Position numbers and translations under genes: made by a program. The notes beneath the pieces were generated by a model. The model was not told the DNA's origin. It saw only the letters and a program-made list of their open reading frames with translations, and made no database searches. A DNA stretch of 64,000 bases from Streptococcus sanguinis (GTDB taxonomy: Bacteria > Bacillota > Bacilli > Lactobacillales > Streptococcaceae): positions 1,302,001 through 1,366,000 of the forward strand of contig NZ_LS483364.1 in the NCBI RefSeq assembly GCF_900475275.1, written 5' to 3'. Below, piece after piece: positions 1 to 8,742 of the stretch (positions are counted from its first letter, which is position 1; every line of letters starts with the position of its first letter).

Positions 1-325
1 GACGATAAGACTGCAAGTCCTTGCTTTCATAAAAGACATTGTAAAAAACCAGAAAGCCCTGAGACATAGAAAAGAGAGCAAAAGCAGAAACCAAATTGGC
101 AAAGAGACCAGGATTGCCAACTAGTTGGTTCAGGGAGCCCATCAAGCCGAAAAGAAAGAGATAGACCAGTCCTAAAATCAGATACATGCGGATGGCCTTC
201 AGCGATACATTGACCTTGCGCTCAGGATTCTTAGCTTGCATCTTGCGGTACTGCTGCAGCTGAGACGGCTGAATGGCGTAGAGGATGTTGATATCAACGA
301 GTTTTTTTATAGCTTTAATGCGCAT
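1..325 (-). CDS. ABC transporter permease, N-terminal part (cut by window edge)
   Basis: The reading frame starts at ATG 325 and runs off the left edge, giving about 108 residues. The first ~50 residues are basic and hydrophilic. Hydrophobic segments follow (around LILGLVYLFLFGLMG, then FANLVSAFALFSMSQGFLVF), as expected for an integral membrane permease. The start overlaps the end of the upstream ATPase gene by 11 bases, so the two are almost certainly translated together as one exporter. Substrate cannot be told from the sequence. Confidence 0.75.
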   Translation of the reverse strand, partial: MRIKAIKKLVDINILYAIQPSQLQQYRKMQAKNPERKVNVSLKAIRMYLILGLVYLFLFGLMGSLNQLVGNPGLFANLVSAFALFSMSQGFLVFYNVFYESKDLQSYR

Positions 326-1058
326 CAGGACTCACCTCTTCTCTACGGCCAGCTAGACCAAGATAAATGGTTTCAAGAGACTGTTCTGGATGTTGGCCTT
401 TTAGTTCTTCAATCGTTCCGTAGAAAATCAATTTCCCTTTTTTGAGAACGGCCACCTTATCACAGAGCTGCTCTGCCACTTCCAAGACATGGGTTGAAAA
501 GAGAACTGTATTTCCTTTATCTGCATGCTGGCGCATCATCTGCTTGAGGTCAAAAGCTGCCTGCGGATCAAGACCAGTAAGCGGCTCATCCAGCACCCAA
601 ATATCCGGATCAGACAAAAGTGCCGCTATGACGAAGACTTTTTGCCTCATCCCATGAGAGAATGAATCAATAACCTCATAGCGATGAGAGCCAAAGTCGA
701 AAAGATGGAGCAGATTTCCCAATCGCTCTTCTACTTCAGCATTTGTCATATCGTAAGAAGTCGCTACCAGCTCCCAAAACTCATTGGCAGTTAGGCGCAA
801 AAATAGATCAGGTGAATCAGCTACATAGCCGATTTTTTTCTTGATTTCCAAGCGATTAGCGGACAATTCTTTCCCATCCACAAAAATCTGTCCACTGCTA
901 GGATTGATAACGCTGACCAATGACTTAATGGTAGTAGATTTGCCGGCGCCATTGTGACCAATCAGACCGACGATTTCTCCGCTCTGCAAGGTCAGATTCA
1001 GCTGATTGAGAGCTACCGTTCCTTCATAAACTTTAGTGACATCTTTAAATTCAATCAT
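315..1058 (-). CDS. ABC transporter ATP-binding protein
   Basis: 247-residue nucleotide-binding subunit. It shows Walker A GHNGAGKST (residues 34-42), a degenerate signature FSHGMRQK, Walker B DIWVLDEP and the H-loop STHV. It would hydrolyse ATP in the cytoplasm to drive the membrane permease encoded directly downstream (1-325), whose start codon it overlaps. The short length and lone permease partner fit a bacterial exporter (ABC-2-like), but the substrate is unknown. The ribosome site AAAGGAGC precedes ATG 1058. Confidence 0.9.
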   Translation of the reverse strand: MIEFKDVTKVYEGTVALNQLNLTLQSGEIVGLIGHNGAGKSTTIKSLVSVINPSSGQIFVDGKELSANRLEIKKKIGYVADSPDLFLRLTANEFWELVATSYDMTNAEVEERLGNLLHLFDFGSHRYEVIDSFSHGMRQKVFVIAALLSDPDIWVLDEPLTGLDPQAAFDLKQMMRQHADKGNTVLFSTHVLEVAEQLCDKVAVLKKGKLIFYGTIEELKGQHPEQSLETIYLGLAGRREEVSPDAH

Positions 1059-1153
1059 AAGAGAGCTCCTTTACCGATTTCTATACAGATTAGTATACTC
1101 TTTTTGCGGCTTTTTGTCTCGTCTCTGCCTAACGACTGCTACAAGATAAAGCT

Positions 1154-1199
1154 AAAAGCAGCTGAACTTCATCTAACTATGAAATTCCAGCTGCTTTAT
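1154..1199 (-). terminator. Intrinsic terminator behind the surface dipeptidyl-peptidase gene
   Basis: The arms AAAGCAGCTG and CAGCTGCTTT extend inward with a nearly matching AACTTCAT/ATGAAATT, giving a long hairpin just beyond the stop at 1212. T-rich sequence follows on the minus strand. Confidence 0.75.
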
Positions 1200-1211
1200 T
1201 AAACAGAACGA

Positions 1212-4163
1212 CTACGGTTGTTTGTATTTCTTTGCTAAACTAGATAAGCCTAGTGTGCTGACCAGCAGAGCCAGGCCAAGATGCAGGATTCCCTTATCTG
1301 AATTGCTTCCTGTTTTAGGTAAGGCAGCTGGAGCTTGCTGCTTGCTGATCTTCTGAACTTTTCCTACTGCCTGATCATAATGTTCTGCATAGTGAACCGC
1401 CAACTGAACTGACGGAACTTCTTTTCCTTCTTCGCTGTCAAAGATATACTCAGGAACTTCTAAAATTGCTGGTGCAACTAATTTGGCACCAATAATCTCT
1501 GGTAGAGCTGCATAAGCTGTATCAAGAGCATTCGGTATATAGTTCGCCTTTTGCAAACGACTAGCTTCCAAAGTAGGTATTAGCGCACTGATGGAGTCCG
1601 TCTTGAAAGTTACTTCATATTGACGATCAATCGTGAGGTCGCTTGGGTCGTACGTGTTGAAAACAAGAGCCAGCTTATGACCTTTTTTCACCGTATAGAG
1701 ATTAGGCTGCAAATAGACTGTATAGTCTTGGAATTGACCAATTTGAGGATCAATACTATTTTGCGAGCTAGACGGTGTATAGCCCGATTCTGGATTAGCC
1801 AGATTGACCCATCCTTTTGCAATGACTTTGTATTTGGTTTTGATAGTCGCAAAATTTTTGATATCCATATTGTTGAGATTGCTGCCCATCCAAAAGCCGT
1901 CTTTCTGACTTTCATCACTGGCTGCGCCGTTTCCAACCACATCAAACTCTTGGTCTGATACATCTACTAGGAGGGCATTGACCTGCAGATTACTGCCGCC
2001 CCACTTTGCCAGAGCTGCCTTGAAATGGACTGGGATATGTCCTTTAATGGTCATATCCTCTTTGACATCTGTCATAAAGGTCAAATTAGCTTTAGAAGAA
2101 GCTTTGCTAACCGCTTCATCACGCTTGCTGGTATCAATTCCCGCTCCCGCGTAGTCACTGGAAATCGTTTCTTCTAAGCGCTTGGACTGAGCTGTCAGAA
2201 TCAAGCGATTACTGCTTTTCCAATCATCATAACTGGTCCATTTATTTGGATCATAGTTATTTTGCGCTAAAACAGCTGGAAGTTTGCTGACATCATTTTC
2301 TACATCATAGAGGTAATGAGAGAACCAGGTATTGAGTAAGTCATAAAAATCTTGCTTGTTAGCTGTAATACCAAAGCCTCTAGATACGGCAGCTGGATTG
2401 ATATGATTTCCTTGGTGAAGATAAAGTTTCACATCTTGACCGGCTTTTTTTAGCGCATCATACATGAGCTCAAAGTGTTTGGTTTTGACATTGTCATCAT
2501 TCAAACCATGAACTAGCAGGGCACTGGTCTTTATCTTTTCTGGATGTAGCGTGTAATCCCGCTCCTGCCATACCGGACTATAGTTACGGCCGTGCGCATT
2601 CTGGTCCTTATTTAACTGATTAATGTAGTCAGCATACTTGTTACTAATAGCAGACCAGTCTTTTTGATCCAGCAACCGTGTAGCGACATAGAGCGACAGC
2701 CAAGATAAATCACTGTAGGGCGGATTGGTGTAAGCCGACCCTTGACTATTGAAATAATCATACCAGCTGGCAATTCCAGCTGCTGGAACAATGGTTTTCA
2801 AGCCTTCAACGCCAGTCGTTGCCACACCGAAAGTTGTCGTACCAGCCCAAGACAGACCAGTCATGCCGACCTTGCCATTAGCCCAGTCGGCCTTGATTTC
2901 GATATTGTTAGTTCTGTCTGTGTAGGCCGTTCGTTTACCATTGATCCATTCGACAATATTTTTAAATGCTTCAATTTCTAAATCAGAGCCAGTTGTATTA
3001 AAACCTTCAGAACCTTTGGTTCCTAGACCAGCGCTAGAAACAAAGGCATAGCCCCGGACGAGGAAATAATCATACCAGTTCAAGTTTTCATAGTCATAAA
3101 TCCCCTCATATGGACTGTAGTAATACCAATCCGATGACATTGCTCTTTTTGCTGCATCAATACTGCTCATGCTAGAAACTGGCTGACGCTTAGCTGGCTG
3201 ATTGCGGAGGCTCTTCATGTCATAAGAACCGTTTGTCGGCAGATTGAGACTTTCCAGCGTCACATGGTCTTCATCCAAGGTTCCAGCGACATAGGGACGA
3301 GCTTCCAAGATTGTCGCAGCCTTATAATCACCCTTAGCAGCTGCCTTAGGAAGCTGCACAATAGCCTTGACTAAATCTCGCTTACCGTCACCATCCGTAT
3401 CGTAGTCAGTCTCTACATAGACTGGGAAACGAACAATCTCACTGCCTTCATAAGTATACTCCTCATATCTGTCTTCACCACTACTATATGGAAAAATTGG
3501 CTGTGAACGACCATTCAAAAAGAGGGGCTCTTTCTTTTCGGAGCGATAAGCATCATGCAGTCGCTTGGCAACCGAATACATAGATTGCAGATTAGCACCC
3601 TGAACACTGGCTGTCAAATCAGCCTCTTTTTCAATCATCCCCAGGCTCTTTGCTAGATTTGCTCTATCCTCGGCACTGCTCCCCAACTGAGAATCACTGA
3701 CTGCTGCCCACTTGAGCAATTCATCTACAGCCTCCTGCAGGGTTATTTCCTTATCTGAGAGTGAAGGATTTGAAAGACCGCCGGTATAGGCAGATAAATC
3801 TTGACCTTTCACAGCAGTTGAGGCAGCGGAAGGTGCTGAGCTGACATCTTTAGCCAAAGCAAGAAGCTCCTGCTCCTGCGCTGGGCTAAGACTAGGTACC
3901 GTTCCCTCAGCTGCAAGCGGTGGCTTGTCTTGCTTTTCCTGCACCGAATCTTCTGAAGAAGTCTGATTTGAAGTTTCTACTGTCGTTGACTCTTGGTCCT
4001 TGGAGCCAGTTTCAGAAGCCTTTGCAACTGTTTCTGTCTTGAGATTGTCCGTGCGCTCGCTGCTAGCTTGAGTCGCCTCATCCGCCTGAACAGCTTGTGC
4101 CAATACCAAAGGTGCAAGTAACAAACTTGGCAGGAGTAATGTAACTAGTCTTTTCTTTCTCAT
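1212..4163 (-). CDS. Cell-wall-anchored Xaa-Pro dipeptidyl-peptidase (S15/PepX-like)
   Basis: 983-residue serine peptidase that would remove Xaa-Pro dipeptides outside the cell. Residues 1-27 form a signal peptide (MRKKRLVTLLLPSLLLAPLV) ending at AVQADE. A Ser/Thr/Glu-rich linker follows to about residue 110. The alpha/beta-hydrolase core has the nucleophile elbow GLSWAG (Ser438), an acidic site in HGLNDDN (Asp556 or 557) and His587 in HQGNH, in the order expected of family S15. The C-terminal beta domain precedes a sorting signal, LPKTG near residue 948, then a hydrophobic stretch and a KKYKQP tail. Ordinary PepX is cytoplasmic, so the signal plus LPXTG place this one on the wall. The gene is transcribed alone, divergently from the amylase. 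Confidence 0.92.
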   Translation of the reverse strand: MRKKRLVTLLLPSLLLAPLVLAQAVQADEATQASSERTDNLKTETVAKASETGSKDQESTTVETSNQTSSEDSVQEKQDKPPLAAEGTVPSLSPAQEQELLALAKDVSSAPSAASTAVKGQDLSAYTGGLSNPSLSDKEITLQEAVDELLKWAAVSDSQLGSSAEDRANLAKSLGMIEKEADLTASVQGANLQSMYSVAKRLHDAYRSEKKEPLFLNGRSQPIFPYSSGEDRYEEYTYEGSEIVRFPVYVETDYDTDGDGKRDLVKAIVQLPKAAAKGDYKAATILEARPYVAGTLDEDHVTLESLNLPTNGSYDMKSLRNQPAKRQPVSSMSSIDAAKRAMSSDWYYYSPYEGIYDYENLNWYDYFLVRGYAFVSSAGLGTKGSEGFNTTGSDLEIEAFKNIVEWINGKRTAYTDRTNNIEIKADWANGKVGMTGLSWAGTTTFGVATTGVEGLKTIVPAAGIASWYDYFNSQGSAYTNPPYSDLSWLSLYVATRLLDQKDWSAISNKYADYINQLNKDQNAHGRNYSPVWQERDYTLHPEKIKTSALLVHGLNDDNVKTKHFELMYDALKKAGQDVKLYLHQGNHINPAAVSRGFGITANKQDFYDLLNTWFSHYLYDVENDVSKLPAVLAQNNYDPNKWTSYDDWKSSNRLILTAQSKRLEETISSDYAGAGIDTSKRDEAVSKASSKANLTFMTDVKEDMTIKGHIPVHFKAALAKWGGSNLQVNALLVDVSDQEFDVVGNGAASDESQKDGFWMGSNLNNMDIKNFATIKTKYKVIAKGWVNLANPESGYTPSSSQNSIDPQIGQFQDYTVYLQPNLYTVKKGHKLALVFNTYDPSDLTIDRQYEVTFKTDSISALIPTLEASRLQKANYIPNALDTAYAALPEIIGAKLVAPAILEVPEYIFDSEEGKEVPSVQLAVHYAEHYDQAVGKVQKISKQQAPAALPKTGSNSDKGILHLGLALLVSTLGLSSLAKKYKQP

Positions 4164-4213
4164 AAAGACACCTTTCTTTAGATAGAATCTTTTATAACAA
4201 GTCCATTATACTA

Positions 4214-4227
4214 TGTAAGCGCTTTTG
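4214..4227 (-). promoter_or_regulatory. cre-like CcpA site upstream of the surface peptidase gene
   Basis: On the minus strand the site reads CAAAAGCGCTTACA, which matches the catabolite-responsive element TGNAANCGNTNNCA except at the first base or two. It lies about 50 bases upstream of the peptidase start. The call rests on sequence match only. Confidence 0.4.
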
Positions 4228-4287
4228 TTTCAATCTATTCTATCTTTTATCTATGGAAATGTCAAAATATCTATAGTAGCAGAAAAA

Positions 4288-4301
4288 CGCAAACGATTGC
4301 G
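4288..4301 (+). promoter_or_regulatory. LacI-family (MalR-like) operator upstream of the alpha-amylase gene
   Basis: CGCAAACGATTGCG is a near-perfect palindrome about 60 bases upstream of the amylase start. It resembles the GCAAACG/CGTTTGC operators bound by streptococcal MalR. Control by a maltose repressor would suit a starch-degrading enzyme. No malR gene lies in the window. Confidence 0.5.
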
Positions 4302-4360
4302 CCTTTCCTCTTCTTTTGGTACAATAAAGCCAATCAGTGAGAATGAAGAGGAAAATTTAT

Positions 4361-5809
4361 ATGGAAAACCAAACTTTAATGCAGTATTTTGAATGGTATC
4401 TGCCAGATGATGGTCAGCATTGGAGTCGCTTAGCGGAAGATGCACCAAACTTAGCAGCGAAAGGAATTCGCAAAGTCTGGATGCCGCCCGCTTTCAAAGG
4501 AACAGGCTCTAATGACGTCGGTTATGGTGTATACGACCTTTTTGATTTGGGTGAATTTGATCAAAAAGGGACCGTCCGCACCAAGTATGGATTGAAAGAA
4601 GAATACCTCCGAGCGATTGAAGCACTTAGCCAGAACGGTATCGAAGCTATTGCTGATGTGGTTCTCAATCACAAGGCTGCAGCTGACTATAAAGAGCGCT
4701 TTACCGTTGTTGAAGTTGATCCTAACGACCGCACAAAGGTCTTGTCAGAACCTTTCGAGATTAAAGGCTGGACTAAGTTTGTCTTCCCAGGCCGCAATAA
4801 AACTTACAATGACTTCAAATGGCACTGGTACCACTTCACCGGCACTGACTATGATGCCAAAAACAACAAGTCAGGCATTTTCCTCATTCAAGGAGACAAT
4901 AAAGGTTGGGCAGATGATGAGCTAGTGGACAATGAGAACGGCAACTACGATTATCTGATGTATGCGGATATTGATTTCAAGCACCCCGAAGTCATCCAAA
5001 ATCTCTACGACTGGGCCCATTGGTTCATTGAAAGCACTGGTGTACATGGATTTCGCTTAGATGCTGTCAAACACATTGATTCTTTCTTTATGAAGAATTT
5101 CATCCGCGATATTACTGAAAAATACGGTGAAGATTTCTATGTTTTTGGGGAATTTTGGAATAGCGATGAGAAGGCCAATAATGATTATCTAGAAAATATT
5201 GACTATCGCTTTGACCTAGTCGATGTCAAGCTCCATCAGAATTTATTTGATGCCAGCAAATCTGGAGCAGACTATGACCTGCGAACTATTTTTGATCAGA
5301 CACTTGCAAAAAATCACCCCGAATCAGCTGTAACCTTTGTGGACAACCACGATACTCAGAGAGGGCAGGCCCTGGAGTCTACCGTCGAAGAATGGTTCAA
5401 GCCTGCGGCCTATGCTCTCATACTTCTAAGAGAAGCTGGATTGCCCTGCGTCTTTTACGGAGACTACTATGGCATTAGAGGAGAATTTGCACAAGAGAGC
5501 TTTCAAGAGGTACTGGATAAACTTCTAGACATCCGCCTCAATCTAGCCTATGGCGAGCAGAACGACTACTTCGACGATGCCAACTGTATCGGCTGGACCC
5601 GCCAAGGTAAGGACGATGGTCAGCCAATCGCTGTCCTTATCAGTAATGACCAAGCAGCCAGCAAATCCATGCTTGTCGGTTCAGAATGGGCTGGCAGAGA
5701 ATTCAGCGACTATCTGGGCAACAGCTCCCAAATCGTAACCATTGACGACCAAGGCTGGGGAGAATTTCCTGTGGAGGAAAAATCAGTTAGTGTCTGGAGT
5801 GTTAGATAA
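4361..5809 (+). CDS. Cytoplasmic alpha-amylase (GH13)
   Basis: 482-residue enzyme hydrolysing alpha-1,4-glucan bonds of maltodextrin or intracellular glycogen. There is no signal peptide. The four GH13 regions are present: DVVLNH, GFRLDAVKH (nucleophile Asp234), FGEFW (acid/base Glu264) and VDNHDT (Asp331). The spacing matches liquefying Bacillus-type amylases. I chose ATG 4361 because GAAGAGGA sits at normal distance before it; an upstream GTG at 4337 is in frame but has no better ribosome site. It is the only plus-strand gene in the first 45 kb and stands alone between a possible MalR-type operator and a terminator. Confidence 0.95.
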   Translation: MENQTLMQYFEWYLPDDGQHWSRLAEDAPNLAAKGIRKVWMPPAFKGTGSNDVGYGVYDLFDLGEFDQKGTVRTKYGLKEEYLRAIEALSQNGIEAIADVVLNHKAAADYKERFTVVEVDPNDRTKVLSEPFEIKGWTKFVFPGRNKTYNDFKWHWYHFTGTDYDAKNNKSGIFLIQGDNKGWADDELVDNENGNYDYLMYADIDFKHPEVIQNLYDWAHWFIESTGVHGFRLDAVKHIDSFFMKNFIRDITEKYGEDFYVFGEFWNSDEKANNDYLENIDYRFDLVDVKLHQNLFDASKSGADYDLRTIFDQTLAKNHPESAVTFVDNHDTQRGQALESTVEEWFKPAAYALILLREAGLPCVFYGDYYGIRGEFAQESFQEVLDKLLDIRLNLAYGEQNDYFDDANCIGWTRQGKDDGQPIAVLISNDQAASKSMLVGSEWAGREFSDYLGNSSQIVTIDDQGWGEFPVEEKSVSVWSVR

Positions 5810-5834
5810 GTCGCAGTAAAATATGGAAAAAGAA

Positions 5835-5862
5835 AAATAAGACCAAATTGGCCTTATTTTTT
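5835..5862. terminator. Bidirectional terminator between amylase and LPXTG protein genes
   Basis: AATAAGACCA / TGGCCTTATT forms a hairpin with A-runs before it and T-runs after it. It serves the plus-strand amylase and overlaps the last codons of the minus-strand surface protein. Confidence 0.7.
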
Positions 5863-8730
5863 TCGTTCTTTCTTGGAATATAGTAAGCTAAAGGAAGCCA
5901 AAAGACTGATGACTGCTGCTCCCAAGAATGATGAATTTGTGTTTCCAGTATTTGGTAATTGATGTTTGGACACTCGAGATAGAACTGGACTAGTCTCAGA
6001 GTTTTCAACCCTTACAGGACTCTTCTGCTCAGAAGTTTCTGTTCCCAAAGGTGTTTGAGTATGCGTTTTTGGCTTGTAAACATAAGTGCGAACGCCATTG
6101 GCATCTGATACAGAAACGAATCCATACTCCTCAATAGTCTTAGCATCTAGCAAACCAAATTCCTCAGCTGCTAAAGGTCTTCCTTCTACATCTACAAAGC
6201 GAGTGATTTCGATAGAAGGCTTGTCCTCAACCGGAGCATCTGTCGGTACTTCATGCACGCTGGTACGATAGACATGTGTGCGAATACCATCCTCGTCACT
6301 GCTGGATTGGTAGTCATAACCAGCGATACTCTTAGACGCCACCAAACCACGTTCAGGATCTGACAGCTCTTGACCATTTTCATCTACAAAGCGGGTCATT
6401 TCTAAGACTGGTAGGTCTTCGCTTAGAACATCTGTCGGTAGTTCATGTACACTTGCTCGGTAAACATGAGTACGAATGCCGTTCTCATCAGTACTAGACT
6501 GAAAGTCATAGCCAGAAATTCTCTTAGATGGCACTAAACCTTGTTCAGGAGCTGATAATTCTTGACCTGATTCATCTACAAAGAGGGTCATTTCCATGAC
6601 TGGCTTGCCTTCACTTGGAGCATCTGTCGGGACTTCATGCACGCTGGCGCGATAGACATGAGTACGAATGCCGTCCTCGTCACTGCTGGACTGGAAGTCA
6701 TAGTTGATAATACTCTTAGACGCCACCAAACCTTGCTCTGGATCTGATAGTTCTTGACCTGATTCATCTACAAAGCGAGTGATTTCGATAGATGGCTTGT
6801 CCTCAATCGGAGCATCTTGCGGCACTTCATGCACACTAGAACGATAGACATGAGTGCGGATGCCGTCCTCGCTGCTGCTGGACTGGAAGTCATAACCAGC
6901 AATAGTCTTAGACGCCACCAAACCTCGTTCTGGGGCTGACAGCTCTTGACCGCTTTCATCTACAAAGCGGGTCATTTCTAAAACTGGTCGTTCTTCGCTT
7001 GGAGCGTCATTTGGAAGTTGGAACTGGCTGAGTACATACTCATAGACGATTCTTTTGGTTCTTCTTGCTTCGTACTCTCCCGATTCAGCATCATAGTATG
7101 ATAATCGAGATTTATAAGTATAGAGCTGATTCTTATAGGAAATAAGAGGCTTAGGGCTGACTGTGTATCTGGTTTTAGCCAATTGCTTATCCATAATGGG
7201 GTTAGCAATGGCATTGCCCTGATCGTCTTGGTAACGGACAAGAACCTTGCCCGGTTCCTCATCAACTTTCTTAACATCTGAAAGTTTAAAGACGAAGCCT
7301 TCAGCTTTGACCGTTCTAAAAACTCTATCTATGTCAGGTTGGTTAATACTTAAGCCAAGTATAGTCTTCCCTCCCCTATAAAAAGTTGGTTCAACAGGTG
7401 TAAGTCCACCATCGGGCGTCTCAATTAAATTATGTACGCCCTCAATTTGAATCGTGTAGTCCCTATCGATATAATAGCGAGTCCTGTCATGAGGTTTCAT
7501 CAGATACAGTTTGTAGTGGAAGGTTTTAATATTGTTTTCACCAAACCAAGGCGCCATTACAGTCGGATTATTACCCAGCCAGTCGATATACACTAGATCG
7601 TTATATTTATCTAATTCTAAAGGAAGTCTAAAAATTCTACCAATTTGAGATTCATTGAAACGATAATTTTGTTGTCTCCATGGCTCATTGGGATCTCTAT
7701 AACCAAATCCTAAGGGATCCGTATCTCGTGTATCAAACAATCCATTCTTTAAATCGTTATTGAAATGATGGGAATAAAAATCAACTTCCTTTTGATTAAT
7801 AACAATTTTCTGAAAGTACGGATTAATAGGTCCTCGTTCAGACAATCTCCTTTCAATAGGAAACGCTTCAACTCGGAACATATCTGGATTTTCAGAATAT
7901 ATTTGCCTTATCTCTTTCATAGATAATATCCTACGATCTGATTCAGGCAGATATTTTCTAGAAAAAGCCTCTTCGTAGGTTTTCCAACCATGCCATTCTC
8001 GTGGAGTATATGCTGTTCTCAAAAACACTCGTTTTGGAATAGATTCATCAACTGTCAAATCCAATTCAGAGCGCGGAATAATAGATTTTGGTATTCTAGC
8101 TACTTCTTCTGGCGTCGGATTTGGATTGAATATAGACTCCCACTTATTCAAAAAGAAAAGGGCTGTATTATTTTGGATAAATGAATCCCAACTAGATACT
8201 CTTTTTGATGGAACTTGTCTAAAATCCTCATCTTTGACTAGATTTAAATTTTCAACTTCCTTTAAGTTAATGTATTTAAAGACACCATCCATCTTACGGA
8301 TTGCATAAGCATGATCATACTTTTTAGCTGCTTCTTCTATTTGCTCCACCGACTGTATCTCTGGCATGACAGATGTCATGGTTGCAGCCTTAGTTATTTC
8401 ATCTCTCTCTTCCTGAGTATGATAGTCATAAAATTCTTGAGCTAACCGTTTGATTTCAGGCGTGACTTGGGCCGCACCATTCTCTCCTTGTTCTGAAACG
8501 GTTAGACCAGAAGGTCCCTCTGCTGGTGTATTTTTGATTGTACCATCATTTGGCAGTTCTTGAGTGATAGGAGGAGTCGACTGGTTATTCTGGACTTGAT
8601 TCCCATCTGTTTCATTATTTACCTCATCTGCTTGTATAGTCACTGCCATTGTCCCAGTAAGCAGTAAAGACAGAGGAATTGGAACTAATTTCAGTCCCAG
8701 TTCTACTTTTTTTCCTAAACTCTTTTTCAT
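5854..8730 (-). CDS. LPXTG-anchored surface protein with five 64-residue repeats
   Basis: 958 residues. A basic signal peptide (residues 1-35, ending VTIQADE) leads into a low-complexity Asn/Gln/Thr segment. A unique region at about residues 70-510 is rich in Tyr, Arg and Asp, and I do not recognise its fold. A MucBP-like segment (GKVLVRYQDDQGN, about 512-575) comes next. Five tandem repeats follow at about 572-891, each with the core FVDESGQEL...GLVASK...YDFQSS...GIRTHVYR. The wall-sorting signal is LPNTG near 924, then a hydrophobic helix and KKERKK. A role as adhesin is inferred from architecture. The gene lies 12 bases after a glycosyltransferase gene and has its own AAGGAGAA site, so the two probably form an operon. 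Confidence 0.88.
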   Translation of the reverse strand: MKKSLGKKVELGLKLVPIPLSLLLTGTMAVTIQADEVNNETDGNQVQNNQSTPPITQELPNDGTIKNTPAEGPSGLTVSEQGENGAAQVTPEIKRLAQEFYDYHTQEERDEITKAATMTSVMPEIQSVEQIEEAAKKYDHAYAIRKMDGVFKYINLKEVENLNLVKDEDFRQVPSKRVSSWDSFIQNNTALFFLNKWESIFNPNPTPEEVARIPKSIIPRSELDLTVDESIPKRVFLRTAYTPREWHGWKTYEEAFSRKYLPESDRRILSMKEIRQIYSENPDMFRVEAFPIERRLSERGPINPYFQKIVINQKEVDFYSHHFNNDLKNGLFDTRDTDPLGFGYRDPNEPWRQQNYRFNESQIGRIFRLPLELDKYNDLVYIDWLGNNPTVMAPWFGENNIKTFHYKLYLMKPHDRTRYYIDRDYTIQIEGVHNLIETPDGGLTPVEPTFYRGGKTILGLSINQPDIDRVFRTVKAEGFVFKLSDVKKVDEEPGKVLVRYQDDQGNAIANPIMDKQLAKTRYTVSPKPLISYKNQLYTYKSRLSYYDAESGEYEARRTKRIVYEYVLSQFQLPNDAPSEERPVLEMTRFVDESGQELSAPERGLVASKTIAGYDFQSSSSEDGIRTHVYRSSVHEVPQDAPIEDKPSIEITRFVDESGQELSDPEQGLVASKSIINYDFQSSSDEDGIRTHVYRASVHEVPTDAPSEGKPVMEMTLFVDESGQELSAPEQGLVPSKRISGYDFQSSTDENGIRTHVYRASVHELPTDVLSEDLPVLEMTRFVDENGQELSDPERGLVASKSIAGYDYQSSSDEDGIRTHVYRTSVHEVPTDAPVEDKPSIEITRFVDVEGRPLAAEEFGLLDAKTIEEYGFVSVSDANGVRTYVYKPKTHTQTPLGTETSEQKSPVRVENSETSPVLSRVSKHQLPNTGNTNSSFLGAAVISLLASFSLLYSKKERKK
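6055..7017 (-). repeat. Five tandem 192-bp repeats inside the LPXTG protein
   Basis: Each unit encodes 64 residues beginning P(N/Q/T)D and ending VHEV or similar. Units 1-4 are very similar; unit 5, nearest the wall signal, is divergent (GRPLAAEEFGLLDAK). Copy number may vary between strains by recombination. Confidence 0.9.
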
Positions 8731-8742
8731 ATTATTCTCCTT

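Noticed and set aside
8126..8308. Small plus-strand open frames opposite the N-terminal region of the LPXTG protein
   Set aside because: No ribosome site or recognisable product; the minus strand carries a continuous 958-residue protein.
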